This document shows, one piece after another, positions 61,280 through 64,000 of a stretch of 64,000 nucleotides of DNA. The notes beneath the pieces were generated by a model. That model saw only the letters and a program-made list of their open reading frames with translations. It did not search any database and was not told where the DNA came from. Origin of the DNA: Clostridia bacterium. GTDB taxonomy: Bacteria > Bacillota > Clostridia > Oscillospirales > Acutalibacteraceae. Each line of letters starts with the position of its first letter. The first letter of the stretch is position 1. A program made the translations under genes and the position numbers. Location of the stretch: positions 1 to 64,000 of the forward strand of contig JAFRRP010000020.1 in the NCBI GenBank assembly GCA_017428085.1. The letters are read 5' to 3'.

Positions 61280-62545
61280 ATGGAAAGAAAGGTTATCGCG
61301 CTGCTGCTGGCGGCGGTGCTGTTGCTGGGGATCGGGCTGCCCGCCTTTGCGGCGGAGCTGCCGGAGGAACCGGCCGCGGCCCAGGCGCAGCCGGAAGCAT
61401 CCGTGGAGGAGACCGAAACGCACCGGGGGCTGCCGGAGGGCACGCCGCAGATCACCTTCAAAGAGGAAGCCACCCACGACACGGCAGCAGACGGTAAAGC
61501 CATGCCGGATTACCTGGCGCCCATCAAGTTCATCCGCAATATCAAAAAATTCCTGTATGATATCACGGGCTGGAAGGTGTTCAAGGTGGAGACCTTCAAC
61601 CTGACCGTGGACGACAACATACAGGCCATCAACGATCGCCTCAACGATCTGTCCGGCATCAATTTTGAGGACGCCTACACCAACGTGATCCAGACCAACC
61701 AGTATGCCGAGCTGATCACCAGAGTGTTCCACATCGACACCGTGGCGCTGCAGGAAAAAATGAACGCGGAGGCCGCCCAGCTGATGGAGGAGGGCCACCC
61801 GATCAAATCCGTCATCAAGCGCTTCGCTTCCGTCTGGATGGGCAATATCGATTCCGCCTACGCGCGGCTGGAGCCGGTGGAGGGCCACCCGGAGCTGCTG
61901 CGCCTGATGTGTGAGATCGTCTACAAGGACGGCCGAACGGATGCGCTGCGCTCCGACATCTATTACAACGTCGAGACCAACACGTTCACCAATCTGGAGG
62001 GTGACGCCGCGCTGCTGGGCTATCTGCTGGACGTGGAGGACGGCTATCTGTTCACCGGCCGCAACATCTGGCAGCGGAACTTCGGCTTCTCGCCCATCTA
62101 CGATTACATCACCTACGTCACGCCCTATTTCATGCAGTATACCACCAAGCGGCTGAAATTCGACTATGCCGACAAGGAGTGGATGATCCAGCTGTGGAAG
62201 GGCCGCTACTTCATCACCAACGGCGGCGAGGTAGGCATCTACACCCGTCCCAAGGGGACCATCAGCACGTTTTACCAGTGCGCCTCCGACGACGAATGTC
62301 TGGATATGACGCTGGATATCACCCACGGCGACGTGGATATCCTGCACATGCCCAAGCAGCACAACTGGTGGATCTCCGGCTACGCCTTTGACGACACCAC
62401 CTACGACGCGAAGTCGCTGACGATGGTTTCCACCGTCACCATGAAGGACGAGGACATGCTGAACGCCTTTACCGCCGCGCTGAACGGCCAGTCCGATATC
62501 GCCTACACGGTCAGCGGGCTTGACGTTACTATTACGTGGGGCTGA
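61280..62545 (+). CDS. Exported protein of unknown function
   Basis: A 421-residue protein. The signal peptide ends near GLPAFAA (about 25). It is followed by a Glu/Ala/Pro-rich linker (about 26-55) and an amphipathic stretch (IKFIRNIKKFLYDI, about 82-95). The remaining sequence is acidic with Trp and Tyr residues and no recognised catalytic motif. I do not recognise the family. GGGAGG seven bases before ATG 61280 and the promoter at 61193 settle the start. It is a single-gene unit with a terminator. Confidence 0.7.
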   Translation: MERKVIALLLAAVLLLGIGLPAFAAELPEEPAAAQAQPEASVEETETHRGLPEGTPQITFKEEATHDTAADGKAMPDYLAPIKFIRNIKKFLYDITGWKVFKVETFNLTVDDNIQAINDRLNDLSGINFEDAYTNVIQTNQYAELITRVFHIDTVALQEKMNAEAAQLMEEGHPIKSVIKRFASVWMGNIDSAYARLEPVEGHPELLRLMCEIVYKDGRTDALRSDIYYNVETNTFTNLEGDAALLGYLLDVEDGYLFTGRNIWQRNFGFSPIYDYITYVTPYFMQYTTKRLKFDYADKEWMIQLWKGRYFITNGGEVGIYTRPKGTISTFYQCASDDECLDMTLDITHGDVDILHMPKQHNWWISGYAFDDTTYDAKSLTMVSTVTMKDEDMLNAFTAALNGQSDIAYTVSGLDVTITWG

Positions 62546-62576
62546 TCCGCCGCGGCCGGAAAAAACCGAAAATCCC

Positions 62577-62610
62577 GCGCAGACCGTTTTCAGTCTGCGC
62601 CGGTTTTTTT
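62577..62610 (+). terminator. Intrinsic terminator of the exported-protein gene
   Basis: Stem GCGCAGAC-CGTTTTCA-GTCTGCGC then CGG and seven T. Confidence 0.9.
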
Positions 62611-62701
62611 GTTCCGACAGGGTATTTTGTTTTAATCTCTTTTTAAGCCGGGATTGGTATGATCTGCCCGGAAGAAAAGGGGAGGAAAGAACGGGGAGCG
62701 T

Positions 62702-63529
62702 ATGTTTGATTTTAACGACACCATCGTCAACAACGCCGCGGGCAGGCCGCTGATCTGCGCGCACCGGGGCGTCAGCGGGGGCAATATCCCCTGCAACACC
62801 ATCGCCGCCTTTTCCGCCGCGCTGGCGCAGGGGGCGGACGTGATCGAGCTGGACGTGACGGAGAGCCGCGACGGGCAGTTCTTCGTGTTCCATCCGGGCA
62901 AGGAGGCCGCGCACCTGAAGACCCACAAGCTGATCTCCGCCATGAAGGCGGATAAAGTCAAAAAGCTGCGTTACGTCAACCAGGATAACGACGAAACGCA
63001 GTTCGGCGTGGACCGGCTGTGCGACATTCTGGATTTCCTCAAGGGCAAGTGCTACATCAACGTGGACAAGTTCTGGACGGATATCCCCGGCATCAGTGCG
63101 GAGATCCGCCGCGTGGGCGTGGAAAAGCAGGTGATCGTCAAGACCGCGCTGAAGGACAAGTATTTGAAGCCGCTGAAAGAGTGCGCCTCCGACTTCATGT
63201 TCATGCCCATCGTGCGGGACGAGGATACCGTCACCGACATGCTGCGCGCCGAGGGGATCAACTGTATCGGCGCGGAGGTGCTGTTCGAAAAGGACACGGC
63301 GCCGGTGGCTTCCCGCGAATATATCGAAAAAATGCACGAAAAGGGCATGGTACTGTTTGCCAACGCCATCGTGTATAACTATAAAGAGGTGCTCAGCGCC
63401 GGCCACAACGACGATATCTCCGTGGCGGGCGAGCCGGAACGCGGCTGGGGCTGGCTGATCGACCGGAAATACGACATCATCCAGACCGACTGGTGCGGCG
63501 TGCTGAAGCACTTTATGGAAAACAGATAA
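62702..63529 (+). CDS. Glycerophosphodiester phosphodiesterase family protein
   Basis: A 275-residue TIM-barrel protein without signal peptide. ICAHRGVSGGNIPCNTIAAF (about 17-36) has the catalytic HRG, IELDVTESRDG (about 52-62) has the metal-binding Glu and Asp, and FVFHPG (about 65-70) has the second catalytic His; KCYINVDKFW (about 116) and ADGVN-like C-terminal segments fit the fold. It hydrolyses glycerophosphodiesters to glycerol 3-phosphate and an alcohol. AGGGGAGG lies further upstream of the ATG. The downstream lipoprotein starts 11 bases after the stop, so they form an operon. Confidence 0.85.
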   Translation: MFDFNDTIVNNAAGRPLICAHRGVSGGNIPCNTIAAFSAALAQGADVIELDVTESRDGQFFVFHPGKEAAHLKTHKLISAMKADKVKKLRYVNQDNDETQFGVDRLCDILDFLKGKCYINVDKFWTDIPGISAEIRRVGVEKQVIVKTALKDKYLKPLKECASDFMFMPIVRDEDTVTDMLRAEGINCIGAEVLFEKDTAPVASREYIEKMHEKGMVLFANAIVYNYKEVLSAGHNDDISVAGEPERGWGWLIDRKYDIIQTDWCGVLKHFMENR

Positions 63530-63540
63530 GGAAGGCGAGT

Positions 63541-64000
63541 ATGATGAAAAGAACGATTGCTTTGCTGCTGGCGCTGGTAATGGCGCTGGGGCTGTGCGCC
63601 TGCGGCGCGGAAAAAAACGCCACCGGGACCGACGCCACGGCGACGGACGCGCCGGAGGGCCTTTCCACCGTGAACAGCCTTGTGATGAACAGGGATGAGG
63701 TGAGCAACGCCGTCGTGGTCTATTTCTCCCACAACGACGTGATCAAAACCGCCGCGGAGTTCGCGGCTTCCGTCCGCGACTGCGACCTGATCGAGATCGT
63801 GCCGCAGAAGGCCTATCCCGACGACGAAACGAAGCTGGCCCAGCGCATCAAAGAGGAAAAGGAAAAGGGTGTGCGCCCCGCCCTCAAGGACCAGCCGGCC
63901 AATCTGGACGGCTACGATATCATTTTCCTCGGCTTCCCGGTGTGGGAGGGCACCATTCCCATGGCGGTGGCCACCTTCCTGGAGGACTACGACATGTACG
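63541..64000 (+). CDS. Flavodoxin-domain lipoprotein (partial, runs off the window)
   Basis: The first ~153 residues are present. The signal peptide ends in lipobox GLCAC (Cys about 21). A Thr/Ala-rich linker leads to a flavodoxin domain: VVVYFSHNDVIKTAAEF (about 59-75, FMN phosphate-binding-like start), LIEIVPQKAYPDD and IIFLGFPVWEGTIPMAVATFL (about 127-147). This is the surface flavodoxin type common in Clostridia. It would carry electrons outside the cell, perhaps for a periplasm-like reductase. ATG 63541 and ATG 63544 are both possible. The 3' end is missing. Confidence 0.82.
   Translation, partial: MMKRTIALLLALVMALGLCACGAEKNATGTDATATDAPEGLSTVNSLVMNRDEVSNAVVVYFSHNDVIKTAAEFAASVRDCDLIEIVPQKAYPDDETKLAQRIKEEKEKGVRPALKDQPANLDGYDIIFLGFPVWEGTIPMAVATFLEDYDMY

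Overview
The window looks like a chromosomal segment of a high-GC anaerobic Firmicute, most likely a gut-type Clostridia/Oscillospiraceae relative. The signs are rny-ymdB, zapA and typA of Gram-positive type, strong purine-rich Shine-Dalgarno sites, frequent TTG starts, sigma-A promoters with 17-bp spacers, lipobox lipoproteins, a dockerin, a clostripain-family protease, many glycoside hydrolases and strictly anaerobic redox enzymes. I found no rRNA, tRNA, CRISPR array or intact mobile element.

Layout. 0.2-6 kb (minus): pgk, a cyclase, an ABC permease/ATPase pair whose ATPase has a long Tyr/Gly-rich N-terminus, and an alpha/beta hydrolase. 6-12 kb (plus): an orphan phage-type replisome-organizer protein beside a polypurine tract, GH16, mnmA, a DUF6440-like protein, a zinc-ribbon protein and a BspA-type leucine-rich-repeat protein. 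12.3-19.3 kb (minus): a giant cyclic beta-1,2-glucan synthase. 19.6-24 kb (plus): a sialate-lyase-like aldolase, a TIM-barrel protein, endonuclease IV, a membrane protein, and two paralogous amphipathic micro-peptides, each with its own promoter and terminator. 24.3-32 kb (plus): rny-ymdB-binding lipoprotein, then an MFS/GPH symporter and a B12-type radical SAM protein. 32-38.7 kb: a PHP protein, typA, zapA, a GH31 and a small DUF1874-like protein. 39-41.4 kb: a membrane-anchored clostripain-family protease.

41.5-53.3 kb (minus) is one metabolic block. In transcription order it holds fumarase, hdrB-hdrC-hdrA, an MvhD/FlxD subunit, two AsrA/FrhB-like iron-sulfur subunits, an FAD/NAD(P)-binding FlxA-like subunit, a quinone-independent fumarate reductase pair (frdB-frdA), an AspT-like carboxylate exchanger and a 29-residue amphipathic peptide. 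The parts suggest NADH-driven fumarate reduction through a flavin-bifurcating FlxABCD-HdrABC complex, perhaps coupled to ferredoxin reduction. 53.6-64 kb (plus, with one minus lipoprotein gene) holds secreted proteins, two of them with Cys/His repeat modules and one with a dockerin, a membrane-fusion-like protein, GH36, an exported protein, a GDPD and a partial flavodoxin lipoprotein.

The most striking feature outside the genes is a dense set of intergenic repeats. (i) REP-like hairpins have variable stems but a constant GYAGC foot; some form inverted pairs about 152-155 bp long (REPIN-like). (ii) Tandem arrays have a 7-bp period whatever their sequence; many form the inverted arms of 100-170-bp elements with a recognisable core. 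(iii) Palindromes lie at element/gene borders and several contain the gene's stop or start codon. In two genes the heptamer array itself supplies the last residues and the stop codon. No transposase for these elements is present in the window.
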